Of a stretch of DNA of 64,000 nt, positions 17,735 through 26,227 are shown one piece after another. Every line of letters begins with the position of its first letter. Position 1 is the first letter of the stretch. Under the pieces are notes generated by a model. The model searched no databases, was not told the DNA's origin, and saw nothing but the letters and a program-made list of their open reading frames with translations. The stretch is from Candidatus Paceibacter sp. (GTDB taxonomy: Bacteria > Patescibacteria > ABY1 > S139-126), in NCBI GenBank assembly GCA_020724865.1, contig DYGA01000001.1, positions 62,001 through 126,000 on the forward strand, read 5' to 3'. The position numbers were made by a program, and so were the translations under genes.

Positions 17735-18235
17735 TTATTCTAACCAACTATACTGCCTAACAATTTTCAACTTTTGCCACCAGTTGCCTAAACCAAAATA
17801 ATTACCAGCTTGAAAAAACAACAACAACCACAAAACTAAAATATAAATCAAATGTTGGTCAACAAAAGGATTGGTCTTTAGTGGTAATTGTGACAAATAA
17901 ATAAAAAACATCATTAAACTACCACTAACAGTAGCAATTTTCATTCCTATCCCCAGTATTAAAGCCAAACCTACCCCCAAAAGTCCCAGCATAAAAAGCC
18001 AACTTACCAATGAGCTTTCAGATATACTATTAAAAAGCCCTGCTAATGCGCCTTGAAGATTACTTAAATATCCACGAGTGGGAGAACCACCATAAATCCA
18101 AGCTTTAGCTTTAGGAGTAGAAAAACCTAAACCAAAAGTTTTATCAAAAAAAGACCATAAAAAAATAAACCCCAAAAATAATCTAAGAGCAACTAACGAT
18201 AACTGTTGATATATATTTAAATTATGATTAAACAT
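17735..18235 (-). CDS. DoxX/DoxD-like membrane protein
   Basis: A 166-residue protein with four predicted membrane helices. The start (LVALRLFLGFIFLWSFFDKTFGLGF) and the AWIYGGSPTRGYL loop resemble the DoxD subunit of thiosulfate:quinone oxidoreductase and the wider DoxX group. The partner DoxA is not seen. Its ATG overlaps the end of ddl by eight bases, implying translational coupling. Function in this cell is uncertain. Confidence 0.82.
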   Translation of the reverse strand: MFNHNLNIYQQLSLVALRLFLGFIFLWSFFDKTFGLGFSTPKAKAWIYGGSPTRGYLSNLQGALAGLFNSISESSLVSWLFMLGLLGVGLALILGIGMKIATVSGSLMMFFIYLSQLPLKTNPFVDQHLIYILVLWLLLFFQAGNYFGLGNWWQKLKIVRQYSWLE

Positions 18236-19307
18236 AAGACGTTTTTAATTTTTTTTGTTCTTTATAATTTTCTATAGCCAATTTTATCAACTCATCAATT
18301 AATTCATTGTAAGACAAGCCACTTACCTGCCATAATCTAGGATACATACTAATTTTAGTAAAACCAGGAATTGTATTTATTTCGTTTATAAAAATTTCTT
18401 TTGCCGTTACAAAAAAATCGACTCTAGCCATGCCTACACAATCCAAAGCCAAAAAAGTTTTTATAGCCAAATCTTGAATATCATTTATTTGTTTAGTTTC
18501 TAACTGTGCGGGGGCAACTAATATAGCACCTTGGTCATCTAAATATTTGGCTTCATAAGAATAAAACTCCTGCTGGGGTATTATTTCGCCCGGTAATGAA
18601 GCCCGAGGTTTTTTATTTCCTAAAACCGCGCACTCTATTTCCCTTCCTTGAATATACTTTTCAATTAAAACTTTATCATCAAATTGAAAAGCGTTCTTGA
18701 TGGCAATTTGAAAATCATGCAAATCTTTTACTTTATGAATACCTATCGATGACCCTTGGGCAGATGGTTTGACAAAAAAAGGCAAAGAAAAATCTTTGAC
18801 ATATTTTTCATAATCTTGCAAGGCTTGTTCCGGAGAAAAAATTACCGTATAAGGTGCTACTGGCAAACCATTGGTTTGCATTATTTTTTTGGCAAAATCT
18901 TTGTCCATACAAACCGCTGAAGATAATACATCTGCTCCAACAAAAGGAATATCAAGTAACTTAAGCAATCCTTGCAAGGTACCATCTTCACCATCTGTAC
19001 CATGAACAACGGGAAAAGCTACGTCCAATTTATTTAATTTTTTTCCAGTATGTAAATCTATTATTTCTCCGCCTTGGCTTAAGGCGATATTTATACCATT
19101 GTCTGATAAAGCTATTTTTTTGGGATTATCAGCATACAAAAATGAGTCTTCTGAATTATACAATCGCCAGTTACCGGCTTTATCAATGCCCAATAAAACC
19201 GCCTGATATTTATCAGTGGGTAAAGCTTTTAAAATATTTTTGGCTGATTGTAGCGAAACTTCATGTTCAGCACTACGACCGCCACAAATTATACCTACTA
19301 CTTTCAT
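18228..19307 (-). CDS. ddl: D-alanine--D-alanine ligase
   Basis: An ATP-grasp ligase that joins two D-alanines for the peptidoglycan stem peptide. The N-terminal GGRSAEHEVSLQSA, the ATP-binding KPSAQGSSIGIHKV, the ligand-loop YSYEAKY (its Tyr is typical of D-Ala-D-Ala rather than D-Ala-D-Lac ligases) and INEINTIPGFT are all present. Length 359 is typical. Together with murI at 30.9 kb this shows the cell makes its own peptidoglycan precursors. Confidence 0.96.
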   Translation of the reverse strand: MKVVGIICGGRSAEHEVSLQSAKNILKALPTDKYQAVLLGIDKAGNWRLYNSEDSFLYADNPKKIALSDNGINIALSQGGEIIDLHTGKKLNKLDVAFPVVHGTDGEDGTLQGLLKLLDIPFVGADVLSSAVCMDKDFAKKIMQTNGLPVAPYTVIFSPEQALQDYEKYVKDFSLPFFVKPSAQGSSIGIHKVKDLHDFQIAIKNAFQFDDKVLIEKYIQGREIECAVLGNKKPRASLPGEIIPQQEFYSYEAKYLDDQGAILVAPAQLETKQINDIQDLAIKTFLALDCVGMARVDFFVTAKEIFINEINTIPGFTKISMYPRLWQVSGLSYNELIDELIKLAIENYKEQKKLKTSYV

Positions 19308-19333
19308 ATTAGTATGATAGCAAAAATAAAAAA

Positions 19334-20116
19334 TTAAAACAGCTGAGGTTGAAAAGAAGACATTTGTCCTACTACTTTCAAATTTAATATTTTAGCTATG
19401 GTAAATACTCTTTCGCTTCGAGCGCCGTGATCATAGGCCTTTATTTTTTCTTCATCCATAGCAATAATATCAATTGTTCTAAATTCGCGACTAGTATGAT
19501 CAGAAGTAACATTTAAATATTCTATCTCGACCTGCTGATATTTTTTTAATGCATTCATCAATATTTCTTTGATGTTTGGTTGTTCTGCCCAAGGAACATC
19601 AAAAGCAACAATTTTACCAGCTGTTTGATACCATAAACATCCGTGTTTTTGTCCATATTCATATAAATCTTTGGTAACTTTTACATCGTCAAGACAATAT
19701 TTAATCAGCTTATCCCACTCTCCTCTATGATAGTAGGCTATAGCATCTAGTCCACTACCCGATTTACCGCTATAAAGTGTACTTTGAGCTAAACTCTCCA
19801 ACTTAATTCTAAAACCAAGTTTTTTTACTATCTCTTCCAAAATATCCAAATGAGGAATTGATTTTAAATCTAAATTAAAATATGGTTGTAAAACAGCATT
19901 ATCAAAATGTTTAGAATTAAAACCAATCAACAAGTCAGCTTGTTTGAATAAATTTTCTAACTCTTTTATCTCAGTCTCTTTGTAAGCAGAATATTTACCT
20001 GTCTCATAATCATAAACTCCACAGACCGACATACCTAAAAGATGGGCATTTTGATGCCCACCAACTTCGTCAAAAGTTTTCTTTGTTTCTAAATCAAATA
20101 CTATTTTTTTACCCAT
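19334..20116 (-). CDS. DEDD-type (RNase H-fold) 3'-5' exonuclease with WYL-like C-terminus
   Basis: 260 residues. The N-terminal part is an RNase H-fold nuclease: DLET (D8, E10), LIGFNSKHFD, and YCLDDVKVTKDLYEYG carrying the last acidic residues. The C-terminal part from about 195 (VEIEYLNVTSDHTSREFRTIDII, then KAYDHGARSERVFTIAKILNL) resembles a WYL domain. These domains bind nucleotides or nucleic-acid ends in many regulators. I am sure of the nuclease fold, less so of the WYL similarity and the substrate. It is two bases from the small membrane gene upstream, so the two are probably co-transcribed. Confidence 0.8.
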   Translation of the reverse strand: MGKKIVFDLETKKTFDEVGGHQNAHLLGMSVCGVYDYETGKYSAYKETEIKELENLFKQADLLIGFNSKHFDNAVLQPYFNLDLKSIPHLDILEEIVKKLGFRIKLESLAQSTLYSGKSGSGLDAIAYYHRGEWDKLIKYCLDDVKVTKDLYEYGQKHGCLWYQTAGKIVAFDVPWAEQPNIKEILMNALKKYQQVEIEYLNVTSDHTSREFRTIDIIAMDEEKIKAYDHGARSERVFTIAKILNLKVVGQMSSFQPQLF

Positions 20117-20117
20117 A

Positions 20118-20366
20118 TCACTTTTTGCCTTCCAACCACTGCCAATATTTATGATATTTCTTTTTTGAACTCCACACGCGATATGCTAGCAGTAAAGAAA
20201 TAAAAGACAACCACAAAAAAAATACAACTGCCAAAATTACCAAGGCCTTGGGAAAAATAAAAATCAGCACCGCGAGCAAAAACAAAGTTATACCTTGTAA
20301 AAATAACCCCCAAAATATTGCATCAATAGTTTTGGTTAAATGATTAAAAAATTCTTTAGTTATCAT
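20118..20366 (-). CDS. Small membrane protein, function unknown
   Basis: 82 residues with two hydrophobic helices (about 17-40 and 44-64) and a basic, Trp/Tyr-rich C-terminus. It ends two bases before the nuclease gene, suggesting an operon. No family recognised. Confidence 0.65.
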   Translation of the reverse strand: MITKEFFNHLTKTIDAIFWGLFLQGITLFLLAVLIFIFPKALVILAVVFFLWLSFISLLLAYRVWSSKKKYHKYWQWLEGKK

Positions 20367-20499
20367 AAAAAAATATTAATTGCAAAGTTAATTATAACAA
20401 TTTATCAAATATTCAACAAATTGACTCTTTGTTTATTAATGGTTACAATTATTTAGTTTTAAGCATTATTTTAATCTTAATTCTTAATTCTCAACACCT

Positions 20500-21564
20500 G
20501 TGTCTTTTCAAATTGGAATTGTCGGACTGCCTAATGTCGGCAAATCAACTTTGTTTAATGCTTTGACTAAAAATCAAGCGGACGCCCAAAATTATCCGTT
20601 TTGCACTATCGACCCCAATGTCGGTGTGGTAGAAGTACCCGACGAACGTTTGCATAATCTAACCAAGATCTCCCAATCACAAAAAACTATTCCGACTATA
20701 ATAGAATTCGTGGATATTGCTGGACTGGTTAAAGATGCTCATAAGGGTGAGGGATTGGGAAATAAATTTTTATCGCACATTAGAGAAGTAGATGCAATTG
20801 TGGAAGTAGTCAGAAATTTCTCTGATCCCAACATTATTCATGTTGCTGGAAAAATAGATCCCGAATCAGACAAAGAAACTGTCAATTTAGAACTAGTATT
20901 TGCTGACTTGGAAACAATCACTAAACGTTTGGAAAAAATTTCTTCTCAAATGAAAGGTCCTCACGACAAAACACTTGATCAGGAAAAAATATTATTGGAA
21001 AAAATTAAATCAGTTTTAGAGCAAGGTCAATGGGTTAATACCTTAAAACTCAATGAGGAAGAATCAAAACTTATTAAATCATTAAACCTTCTTACCGCTA
21101 AACCTCTATTTTATGTTTATAATGTGTCGGAAGAAGATTTAAAAAAAGAAATTAAGCTACCGGCCAATGCCATAAAAATTTGTGCTAAGCTGGAAGCAGA
21201 ACTAACTGAATTGTCAGATGAAGAAATGAGAAATTATCTTAAAGACAGCGGCATTACCGAAACAGGCCTTGATAAACTTATCAAAACTTCTTATCAAATT
21301 TTAAACTTGATTACTTTTTTTACTTCTGGACCCAAAGAATCACGCGCTTGGACGGTAACACGTGGAACCAAAGCCCCTCAAGCAGCCGGGGTCATTCATT
21401 CTGATTTTGAACACGGTTTTATCCGAGCTGAAGTTATTGCTTATGATGATTTTATTCACTTTAATGGTGAACTTGGCGCCCGTCAAGCTGGAAAATTGCG
21501 ACTGGAAGGCAAAGACTATGTAGTACAAGATGGTGATGTAATGCATTTTCGATTTAACGTTTAA
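20500..21564 (+). CDS. ychF: Ribosome-associated GTPase/ATPase YchF
   Basis: An Obg-family P-loop NTPase (OLA1/YchF) that prefers ATP and binds ribosomes. G1 is GLPNVGKST (about 8-16), followed by DIAGLVKDAHKGEGLGNKFL, a coiled-coil middle region and a C-terminal TGS domain (AWTVTRGTKAPQAAGVIHSDFEHGFIRAEVI). Length 354 is normal. The start is GTG at 20500, directly before the conserved SFQIGIVG; no Shine-Dalgarno sequence is visible. Confidence 0.96.
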   Translation: MSFQIGIVGLPNVGKSTLFNALTKNQADAQNYPFCTIDPNVGVVEVPDERLHNLTKISQSQKTIPTIIEFVDIAGLVKDAHKGEGLGNKFLSHIREVDAIVEVVRNFSDPNIIHVAGKIDPESDKETVNLELVFADLETITKRLEKISSQMKGPHDKTLDQEKILLEKIKSVLEQGQWVNTLKLNEEESKLIKSLNLLTAKPLFYVYNVSEEDLKKEIKLPANAIKICAKLEAELTELSDEEMRNYLKDSGITETGLDKLIKTSYQILNLITFFTSGPKESRAWTVTRGTKAPQAAGVIHSDFEHGFIRAEVIAYDDFIHFNGELGARQAGKLRLEGKDYVVQDGDVMHFRFNV

Positions 21565-21565
21565 A

Positions 21566-21591
21566 AATAAAAAGGACTCTGTTATGAGTCC
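21566..21591 (-). terminator. Terminator overlapping the stop codon of the 97-aa gene
   Basis: GGACTC (574-579 of 21 kb) pairs with GAGTCC (586-591) and is followed on the minus strand by TTTTTATTTTT. The TAA at 21582-21584 sits in the loop. It may also serve ychF. Confidence 0.75.
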
Positions 21592-21875
21592 CCAATATAA
21601 TTTATAGCTGCCACCATTTCTTCTAACGAAGAAAAAAATAAAATATATAAACTTTTATTTCGATCCTTGCCAAAAACTGGAGAAGTCGGTTTTTTTGTAG
21701 CTATTAAATTTTCACAATTAAATTTTTTATTTAATTTTTTATAAAGAGAGTTTAAAGCTTCGGTTTTATTTTTATTTATACTAATAGTCAATAAATGACC
21801 AATAGTCAATGCTTCATAGCTTAATTCAAAAACAGTTTTTTTATTAACCGAGTTTATTAATTTTAATATATCCAT
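21582..21875 (-). CDS. Small soluble protein, function unknown
   Basis: 97 residues with mixed alpha/beta composition, no signal or membrane segment. It ends inside its own terminator hairpin, which supports it as a real gene. No recognised family or motif. Confidence 0.6.
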   Translation of the reverse strand: MDILKLINSVNKKTVFELSYEALTIGHLLTISINKNKTEALNSLYKKLNKKFNCENLIATKKPTSPVFGKDRNKSLYILFFSSLEEMVAAINYIGDS

Positions 21876-21940
21876 TATTAGATCCTTTAAATGTACAAAT
21901 TAAGCTAGTATAATCAAAAATATACTATCTGTCAATCTAT

Positions 21941-21964
21941 CAAAAAGAGGTCTTTTAGACCTCT
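21941..21964 (-). terminator. Terminator overlapping the pgsA stop codon
   Basis: AGAGGTCT and AGACCTCT (21946-21964) form an 8-bp stem followed by five T on the minus strand. The pgsA TAA (21955-21957) is in the loop. Confidence 0.85.
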
Positions 21965-22506
21965 AATAAATTATTTTTTAAAATAAAATAGCGCCGACTA
22001 TATACAAATATAACTACCAAAATAGACAGTGCTGTTAAAACCTGAAAAATAATAATCAATTCTTCTACTTGGTAGAAGTGAATGATTAAACTTGTGGCAA
22101 TTACCAAAGTTGCTAACTTTCCTGCCCAATTTGCTGGTGGAATAGCTACATGACATTTATATTTGAGCAATAAACCGCCGAATAAGATAAGAAAATCTTT
22201 TAATAAAATTAAAATTAAAAACCACAAAGGAACAAAATCATAGATGTAAAGGGTAATAACTATAACACCAATCCCAATCTTATCAGCGATGGGATCTAAA
22301 ATGATACCCAAATAAGAAATTGCCTGCCACTTTCTGGCTAAATAGCCATCTAAAAAATCTGTTAGCGCGGCAACAAAAGCAAAAAGAAAAAACAACCAAC
22401 CATCATTTATGATGATGGTATAAGTTACTAAAAAACTAAATGGGACTCGAGATAAACTTAACAAATTCGGAATTTGTTTTTTAAAAGAACTCATTTTTAC
22501 CTCCAA
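21955..22506 (-). CDS. pgsA: CDP-alcohol phosphatidyltransferase, PgsA-like
   Basis: A membrane enzyme joining CDP-diacylglycerol to an alcohol, probably glycerol-3-phosphate, to make phosphatidylglycerol phosphate. The catalytic signature DGYLARKWQAISYLGIILDPIAD matches DGx2ARx8-9Gx3Dx3D. The rest is hydrophobic helices, 183 residues in all. GGAGG lies five bases before the ATG. It acts downstream of PlsY. The exact alcohol substrate is inferred from the closest family. Confidence 0.9.
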   Translation of the reverse strand: MEVKMSSFKKQIPNLLSLSRVPFSFLVTYTIIINDGWLFFLFAFVAALTDFLDGYLARKWQAISYLGIILDPIADKIGIGVIVITLYIYDFVPLWFLILILLKDFLILFGGLLLKYKCHVAIPPANWAGKLATLVIATSLIIHFYQVEELIIIFQVLTALSILVVIFVYSRRYFILKNNLLEV

Positions 22507-22525
22507 TATATTTATTTAAAATATC

Positions 22526-23686
22526 TTACTGGTCTAAAGATTGATTGTCAATAAGTTCATAAGTAAATGGCAGATTAACGGTTTTTAATATGCTTTCTGC
22601 TTCTAATAAATTTGCCCAACGCGGACGAAAATTATCTTCAATAACAACTGGTTTGAGTATTATTTTCTTTATATTATTATTCTCTACTAACAAACTAACA
22701 ACCAAACCTTGTGATGTTTCTGTTGACCAATTTTGATCAAATATTAAATTCCCCAGAGAATAAAAAATATATTTACCTTGATATTCTTCTGCGTCTTGGA
22801 TCCAGTGTGGATGATGACCGATCACTAGATCAGCACCAGACTCAATAGCTGTATAAGCAAAATTTATCTGTTCCTGATTTGGTTTTCTGGTATACTCTAT
22901 TCCGCCATGAAACATAGCTATAATGAAATCAATCTTTTCATTTTTTAAATTGGCTATTGCCGTCCGCAATTTTTCTAAATCATAAACCGCAATACCGGGA
23001 GAATTTTCTCCTACTGCATACCAGGGTACATCATAGCTTTGGCCAATTAATCCCACCCGCCAACCATTAATATCTATTATTTTACCTTGATAGGCATCAG
23101 TAATATTTTCTCCAGCTCCTACATAAACAATATTGTTGTCTGTCAATAATTGCCAAGTATATTTCATACCAACTAATCCAGCATTGCCAAAGTGATTATT
23201 TGCCAAATGCACTGCATCAATGCCAGCTTTTTTTAACCCCAAAATATTATCCGGTTTAGCCCGAAAAGTCATACCTTCAGTTGGATAAGGTGAACTTGGT
23301 GCAAAAGGTGATTCTAAATTAATAACAGCTAAGTCAGCTGACTCAAAATCTTTATAAATATTTTCCCAAGCGGATAAATACGATTTATATTTTTCTTGCT
23401 GAGTTTGCACATGTCTGGAGAGCATTACATCACCACCAAAAATTAAAGTATGTATATTATTATTTGTTTGTACAATATTAGTACGATTTAAAACTTGAGC
23501 CGATTTTAAACGATTATAACTTGATAAAACCGTTGGGTTAAAAAGGGGATGACTTAAAATATTTAAATAATTATAAACAGAAAAAAAACATAACAAAAAT
23601 AAACCCAATAAAACTGCGATTATAAGATTTTTAAACCTTTTGCCAGATAGTAATTTCTCTAGCCACTTTTTGACCGCTTCTTGCAT
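22526..23686 (-). CDS. CapA-family metallophosphatase-like envelope protein
   Basis: 386 residues. An N-terminal membrane anchor (about 20-41) is followed by a calcineurin-like fold of the PgsA/CapA poly-gamma-glutamate synthesis type. Visible metal-site blocks are FGGDVMLSRHV, INLESPFAP, LANNHFGNAG, MFHGGIEY, GHHPHWIQDAE and YSLGNLIFDQ. No capB/capC ligase genes are present, so polyglutamate synthesis is not implied; this family is common as an orphan. The ORF start overlaps the preceding gene by 56 bases; no better in-frame ATG exists before the fold. Confidence 0.88.
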   Translation of the reverse strand: MQEAVKKWLEKLLSGKRFKNLIIAVLLGLFLLCFFSVYNYLNILSHPLFNPTVLSSYNRLKSAQVLNRTNIVQTNNNIHTLIFGGDVMLSRHVQTQQEKYKSYLSAWENIYKDFESADLAVINLESPFAPSSPYPTEGMTFRAKPDNILGLKKAGIDAVHLANNHFGNAGLVGMKYTWQLLTDNNIVYVGAGENITDAYQGKIIDINGWRVGLIGQSYDVPWYAVGENSPGIAVYDLEKLRTAIANLKNEKIDFIIAMFHGGIEYTRKPNQEQINFAYTAIESGADLVIGHHPHWIQDAEEYQGKYIFYSLGNLIFDQNWSTETSQGLVVSLLVENNNIKKIILKPVVIEDNFRPRWANLLEAESILKTVNLPFTYELIDNQSLDQ

Positions 23687-24839
23687 ATTGTAAATTATTT
23701 CTCTTATTTAATTGATAATTATTTAATAAATCCTTAGATAAGGGGATGATTTTTTTATAACCAATGTTTTCTACGGTCTTTTCAATATCTAAATATTTAG
23801 TGTTAAAAAAAACTGGCCAAATCATAACTACCAAACCTTTTGGTTTTAATAAATTATAAAAAACTTCATAAGACTGAATATAAAGATTTTTTAGTCTTGC
23901 TTCTTCGGCTAATTGATTACTTGGCTTTAAATCTGCTCGGCCTAAATCAGGCTCTGTTACAACTGCACTGACACTATTCGGTTTAATAAATTTTGGCAAA
24001 TTTACTACGTTTGTCTTAACTAATTTAATATTATTTACAGGTAAATTATATTCTTGTCCTAACCAAGTTAAATTTTTCCTAGTATCACTAATAGCTTTAT
24101 CAGAAATATCGCTACCAATTAAATTAGTCCTTTTTTGCCATAAAGCTTCCTGTAAAACTGTCCCTGATCCACAAAAAGGATCGAGTATTAATTCGTATTT
24201 ATCAGTTTGACTCAAATTCAACATAATTTGTGCCAATTTAGGTGGTAGCATACCACTCCGATCATCTCTTTGTGGTCGGCCATAATCACGTTTACTTAGT
24301 TCAACAAATGGTTGCACATCTAAAGTTTTTCCTAAAAAATAATTTTGTTGCTGATTGATGATTACAATTTCTGCGCCATTATCACTAAGCAATTTATTTT
24401 TAACAACAACCACGGCCGATAAATTTTCTTGCTTACTGGTTACTAAACGGGCTGTCCGATTTTTTTCTTTTAAATATTTTTTTAAATCTAACCCTATACG
24501 AAAAATATTTTTTATTGGTTTATTTTTTACCTTAACAGGATACAGAGATAATCCAAAAAATATCTTGTCTGCGGCGGGTAAAATATTATAAATTTCTTCA
24601 ACTGAAGGAAACTTTTGAAATATTTTTTCTATTTTACCAAATTTTATACTACCACCAATAAAATCTAATATATTAGATTCTATTTGATTTTTGGTATTAA
24701 TAATTAAATAATCATAACCAGCGGCCAAAACAGAAAAATCAAATTTATTGGTTTTAAAATAAGCTAATATTTCTGCTACTGATATAGCCGGGTGACTGCC
24801 TAAGATAAAAAAATAATAACAAACACTTGACTGATTCAT
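23631..24839 (-). CDS. Trm11/TrmG10-like RNA methyltransferase
   Basis: 402 residues. The C-terminal half is a class I methyltransferase of the tRNA guanosine-N2 type: the family block KRDYGRPQRDDRSGMLPPKLAQIMLNL, motif I ILDPFCGSGTVLQEA, and NLIGSDISDKAI. The catalytic motif, usually DPPYG, reads VTEPDLG here. The N-terminal half may be a divergent THUMP-like RNA-binding region. The probable substrate is tRNA, but the site is unknown and the altered motif makes activity less certain. Confidence 0.75.
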   Translation of the reverse strand: MNQSSVCYYFFILGSHPAISVAEILAYFKTNKFDFSVLAAGYDYLIINTKNQIESNILDFIGGSIKFGKIEKIFQKFPSVEEIYNILPAADKIFFGLSLYPVKVKNKPIKNIFRIGLDLKKYLKEKNRTARLVTSKQENLSAVVVVKNKLLSDNGAEIVIINQQQNYFLGKTLDVQPFVELSKRDYGRPQRDDRSGMLPPKLAQIMLNLSQTDKYELILDPFCGSGTVLQEALWQKRTNLIGSDISDKAISDTRKNLTWLGQEYNLPVNNIKLVKTNVVNLPKFIKPNSVSAVVTEPDLGRADLKPSNQLAEEARLKNLYIQSYEVFYNLLKPKGLVVMIWPVFFNTKYLDIEKTVENIGYKKIIPLSKDLLNNYQLNKRNNLQYARSGQKVAREITIWQKV

Positions 24840-24900
24840 ATATTTTATGATAATTTATCCATACCTAAATTGTACCCAAAATAATAATAATTAACCAACC

Positions 24901-24957
24901 TCTGCCGATTTGGGAGGCAGTCCCCTAAAAACTATCTTAGGGCGAACCAAAGGAAAA
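24901..24957 (+). promoter_or_regulatory. Structured rpsF leader, probable S6:S18 autoregulatory site
   Basis: Directly before rpsF, CCCTAA (24923-24928) pairs with TTAGGG (24937-24942). TTTGG (24909-24913) pairs with CCAAA (24947-24951), and CC (24905-24906) can extend it with GG (24952-24953), burying the Shine-Dalgarno AAAGGA. An alternative stem, CTGCC (24902-24906) with GGCAG (24916-24920), excludes that pairing and frees it. Bacterial rpsF operons are known to carry leaders bound by the S6:S18 complex; assignment here is inference from position and fold. Confidence 0.55.
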
Positions 24958-24961
24958 AAAT

Positions 24962-25438
24962 ATGTCAAAATATTACGAATTTTTAGGAATTATTCCTGGC
25001 ACTTTTGCCGAAAATGAAGTTCCAGCTGTAATTAAAAAAATTACAGATTTTTTTGTTTCTCAAAATGGTGAAATCACTTACCAAGACAATTTCGGCCGTA
25101 AAAAAATGGCTTATCCAATTAAACATTTACGGCATGGGTATTACTTTTTATTAGAATTAATTTTACCCCCTGACAAATTAAAAAGTATAGAAGAAAAATT
25201 AAAAATTGATGAAAATCTCTTAAGATTTATAATTATAAAAACTAAACCAAAAACAAGAGAAGAAAGAGAAAAAGAAAAAAATAGGATGCAAGCTGCACCG
25301 GAAAAAAACAAAAAGGATAGAGATAATAAGGATGAAGTCAATAAAAATATAGTCAACTCTGATAAATCATTAAATAAAATTTCTTTGGATGAATTGGATA
25401 AAAAATTAGATGAAATTTTATCCGATGAAAAAATTTAA
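24962..25438 (+). CDS. rpsF: 30S ribosomal protein S6
   Basis: S6 sits in the platform of the 30S subunit paired with S18. The ferredoxin-like core is clear: YYEFLGIIPGT, FGRKKMAYPIKHLRHGYYFLLEL and the LRFIIIKTK strand. At 158 residues it has a long charged tail after about 97, rich in Lys, Glu, Asp and Asn. The tail is longer than in most bacteria. Classic rpsF-ssb-rpsR order follows with 20- and 9-base gaps, so the three form one operon. Confidence 0.95.
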   Translation: MSKYYEFLGIIPGTFAENEVPAVIKKITDFFVSQNGEITYQDNFGRKKMAYPIKHLRHGYYFLLELILPPDKLKSIEEKLKIDENLLRFIIIKTKPKTREEREKEKNRMQAAPEKNKKDRDNKDEVNKNIVNSDKSLNKISLDELDKKLDEILSDEKI

Positions 25439-25458
25439 TTTTTATTAAATTTAATTAT

Positions 25459-25896
25459 ATGAATTTAAATAAAGCTATGATTATTGGGAATCTTACCCGC
25501 GATCCCGAAACTAGAACCACACCCCAAGGTACCAATGTTACCTCATTTACAGTAGCGACCAATTTCATTTGGAACGACGCCAATGGCAACCGTCAAGAAA
25601 AAGTTGAGTATCACAATGTTGTAGCCTGGAGAAAACTTGGAGAAATTTGTGCCCAATATCTAACCAAAGGAAGTAAAGTTTATATTGAAGGCCGATTACA
25701 AACTAGAAGTTGGGACGATCAGCAAGGCAATAAAAAATATCGCACCGAAATAATTGCTGAAAATATGATTATGTTGGACAGACCTGGTAACAATCAATCT
25801 TATAATTCTACTCCTGCCAAAAATAATCCGGTCGAAGATTTCAGTCAAAATGAAACTGGTGAAGAAGAAATAAATGTTGATGAAATACCTTTCTAA
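25459..25896 (+). CDS. ssb: Single-stranded DNA-binding protein
   Basis: An OB-fold protein that binds ssDNA as a tetramer. Landmarks are NLNKAMIIGNLTRDPETRTTPQGT, VEYHNVVAWRKLGEICAQYLTKGSKVYIEGRLQTRSW, and the acidic C-terminal tip ending in DEIPF, which recruits partner proteins. Length 145. It lies between the two ribosomal protein genes as in most bacteria. Confidence 0.97.
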   Translation: MNLNKAMIIGNLTRDPETRTTPQGTNVTSFTVATNFIWNDANGNRQEKVEYHNVVAWRKLGEICAQYLTKGSKVYIEGRLQTRSWDDQQGNKKYRTEIIAENMIMLDRPGNNQSYNSTPAKNNPVEDFSQNETGEEEINVDEIPF

Positions 25897-25905
25897 ATAA
25901 AATAT

Positions 25906-26133
25906 ATGAATAACAAACCAATCACAGAAAAAAACAAAGCTTGCTACTTTTGTGTACACAACATTAAAGAAATTGATTACAAACATATCGAATCAATTCG
26001 TCGTTTTACATCATCTTATGGAAAAATTGTTCCTCGGCGTAAATCTGGCGTTTGTGACACTCACCAAAGAAAGTTAGCTCAAGCCATCAAGCGGGCTCGC
26101 TTTATGGCTCTCTTGCCATACACTACCCGTTAA
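25906..26133 (+). CDS. rpsR: 30S ribosomal protein S18
   Basis: S18 pairs with S6 on the 30S platform. Typical segments are ACYFCVHNIKEIDYKHIESIRRF, ITPRR-like KIVPRRKSGVC, HQRKLAQAIKRARFMALLPY. At 75 residues it is normal. It keeps three N-terminal-half Cys/His residues (CYFC) like zinc-carrying S18 versions, though zinc binding is not certain. Last gene of the rpsF operon. Confidence 0.96.
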   Translation: MNNKPITEKNKACYFCVHNIKEIDYKHIESIRRFTSSYGKIVPRRKSGVCDTHQRKLAQAIKRARFMALLPYTTR

Positions 26134-26227
26134 TAATAGCTCTTAGCTCACAGCTATTAGCTTTTAGCTGTTAAAAATTATTTAATTTTAATTTTTTTAC
26201 TTTTAATATTTAATCTAGATTCTATAT

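Noticed and set aside
22526..23686. Poly-gamma-glutamate capsule synthesis
   Set aside because: Only the CapA-like protein is present; the ligase genes capB and capC are missing.
26134..26180. AGCT-rich inverted repeats after rpsR as a terminator
   Set aside because: Several overlapping stems are possible (TAATAGCT/AGCTATTA) but there is no consistent T-run directly after any of them.
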